This document shows, piece after piece, positions 4,673 to 5,375 of a stretch of DNA of 5,375 nucleotides. The notes under the pieces were generated by a model. The model ran no database searches. It had not been told where the DNA came from and was given only the letters and a program-made list of their open reading frames with translations. The position numbers were made by a program, and so were the translations under genes. Position 1 is the first letter of the stretch. Each line of letters starts with the position of its first letter. The stretch is taken from contig JAIVHA010000206.1 in assembly GCA_020201295.1 (NCBI GenBank), positions 1 through 5,375 of the forward strand, read 5' to 3'. This DNA comes from Lysobacteraceae bacterium (GTDB lineage: Bacteria; Pseudomonadota; Gammaproteobacteria; DSM-19610).

Positions 4673-5375
4673 TTACTTCTGATTGCGACGACGCACAATC
4701 ATATTATCGGTTCGCTTGTTACTGCGGGTCTTGTAACCTTTGGTGGGTGTACCCCAGGGCGACACAGGATGACGACCACCGGAGGTACGGCCTTCACCGC
4801 CACCGTGGGGATGATCCACCGGGTTCATGGCTACACCACGCACCGTCGGGCGCACACCGCGCCAGCGCTTGGCACCAGCCTTGCCCAGGGAACGCAGGTT
4901 GTGTTCGGCATTGCCCACTTCCCCAATCGTTGCCCGGCAGTCGGATGGTACCTTGCGCATTTCACCGGAACGCAGACGCAGGGTCGCGTGATCATCCTGG
5001 CGTGCCACCAGCTGCACACCGGCGCCGGCGCTACGGGCAATCTGGCCACCCTTGCCCGGCTTCATTTCCACGTTGTGCACCAGCGAACCCACCGGAATAT
5101 TGCGCAACGGCATGGCATTACCCGCCTTGATGGGCGCAGCGCTGCCGTTCTGGATCTCGGCGCCGACTTCCAGACCCTTGGGGGCCAGGATATAGCGACG
5201 CTCGCCATCCGCGTACAGTAGGAGTGCGATATTCGCGCTGCGATTCGGATCATATTCGAGCCGTTCCACGCGCGCGGGAATACCATCCTTGTTCCGCTTG
5301 AAGTCAATCACGCGGTAATGCTGTTTATGCCCACCACCCTGGTGACGGGTAGTGATGCGGCCGGCATTGTTGCGG
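4673..5375 (-). CDS. rplB: 50S ribosomal protein L2 (uL2), 5' end cut by window edge
   Basis: L2 is needed for subunit association and peptidyl-transferase function and sits close to the catalytic centre of the 50S subunit. 233 codons are visible (frame begins at 5374), running from RNNAGRITTRHQGGGHKQ, which aligns with E. coli residue 43 onward, to the end; about 42 N-terminal residues are outside. A GTG at 5311 is internal (Val in HYRVIDFKRNKDG), not a start. The OB-like and SH3-like RNA-binding regions are present: DPNRSANIALLLY, GERRYILAPKGL, MPLRNIPVGSLVHNVEMKPG, GGQIARSAG, LRLRSGEMRKV, and CRATIGEVGN. The C-terminal MNPVDHPHGGGEGR contains the histidine aligned with E. coli His229, linked to peptidyl transfer. 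The tail ends SNKRTDNMIVRRRNQK. In the E. coli order it lies after rplW. Confidence 0.98.
   Translation of the reverse strand, partial: RNNAGRITTRHQGGGHKQHYRVIDFKRNKDGIPARVERLEYDPNRSANIALLLYADGERRYILAPKGLEVGAEIQNGSAAPIKAGNAMPLRNIPVGSLVHNVEMKPGKGGQIARSAGAGVQLVARQDDHATLRLRSGEMRKVPSDCRATIGEVGNAEHNLRSLGKAGAKRWRGVRPTVRGVAMNPVDHPHGGGEGRTSGGRHPVSPWGTPTKGYKTRSNKRTDNMIVRRRNQK

Noticed and set aside
4508..5221. A 237-codon open frame on the plus strand opposite rplB and rpsS.
   Set aside because: It lies antisense to clearly conserved L2 and S19 codons, has no recognisable family, no good ribosome binding site, and its composition (many His, Thr, Arg) is what the reverse of ribosomal-protein codons gives.
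5309..5311. GTG as start codon of rplB.
   Set aside because: Upstream in-frame codons to the window edge continue conserved L2 sequence (GRITTRHQGGGHKQHYR), so this is an internal valine.

Overview
The window is a stretch of the conserved S10-spc ribosomal protein cluster, read entirely from the minus strand. In transcription order (high to low coordinates) it holds rplB (3' part), rpsS, rplV, rpsC, rplP, rpmC, rpsQ, rplN, rplX, rplE, a damaged rpsN, rpsH and rplF (5' part). This is the E. coli order. Protein sequences, from family knowledge without a search, look like Pseudomonadota, most likely Gammaproteobacteria or a close neighbour: uS14 is the long zinc-free type, L16 has the MLQPKRTKFRK start, and most lengths are within a few residues of E. 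coli. Genus cannot be fixed from this. The base composition is moderately GC-rich and even throughout, with no sign of foreign DNA, mobile elements, RNA genes or CRISPR.

Layout. 4673-5375 carries the C-terminal five sixths of L2. 2415-4653 carries the distal S10-operon genes (S19, L22, S3, L16, L29, S17), tightly packed with gaps of 8 to 50 nt and two start/stop overlaps (TGATG between rplP and rpmC, ATGA between rpmC and rpsQ). 1-2364 carries the spc-operon genes (L14, L24, L5, S14, S8, L6). Only 50 nt separate rpsQ from rplN and no convincing promoter is visible there, so the two classical operons are probably read as one transcript here. There is no gene-free stretch longer than 57 nt.

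The genes act together: all products are parts of the 30S (S19, S3, S17, S14, S8) or 50S (L2, L22, L16, L29, L14, L24, L5, L6) subunit, made in step by translational coupling along the message.

The one real anomaly is rpsN. The codons for the C-terminal 70 residues of uS14 are intact and align without gaps to E. coli residues 32-101, but the first 31 or so residues and the start codon are absent. The S14 frame runs directly into the rplE stop codon and is closed by a stop just upstream of it. About 100 nt appear to be missing at this junction, whether by genuine deletion or by an assembly or sequencing error. I found no novel system; everything else is ordinary housekeeping sequence.
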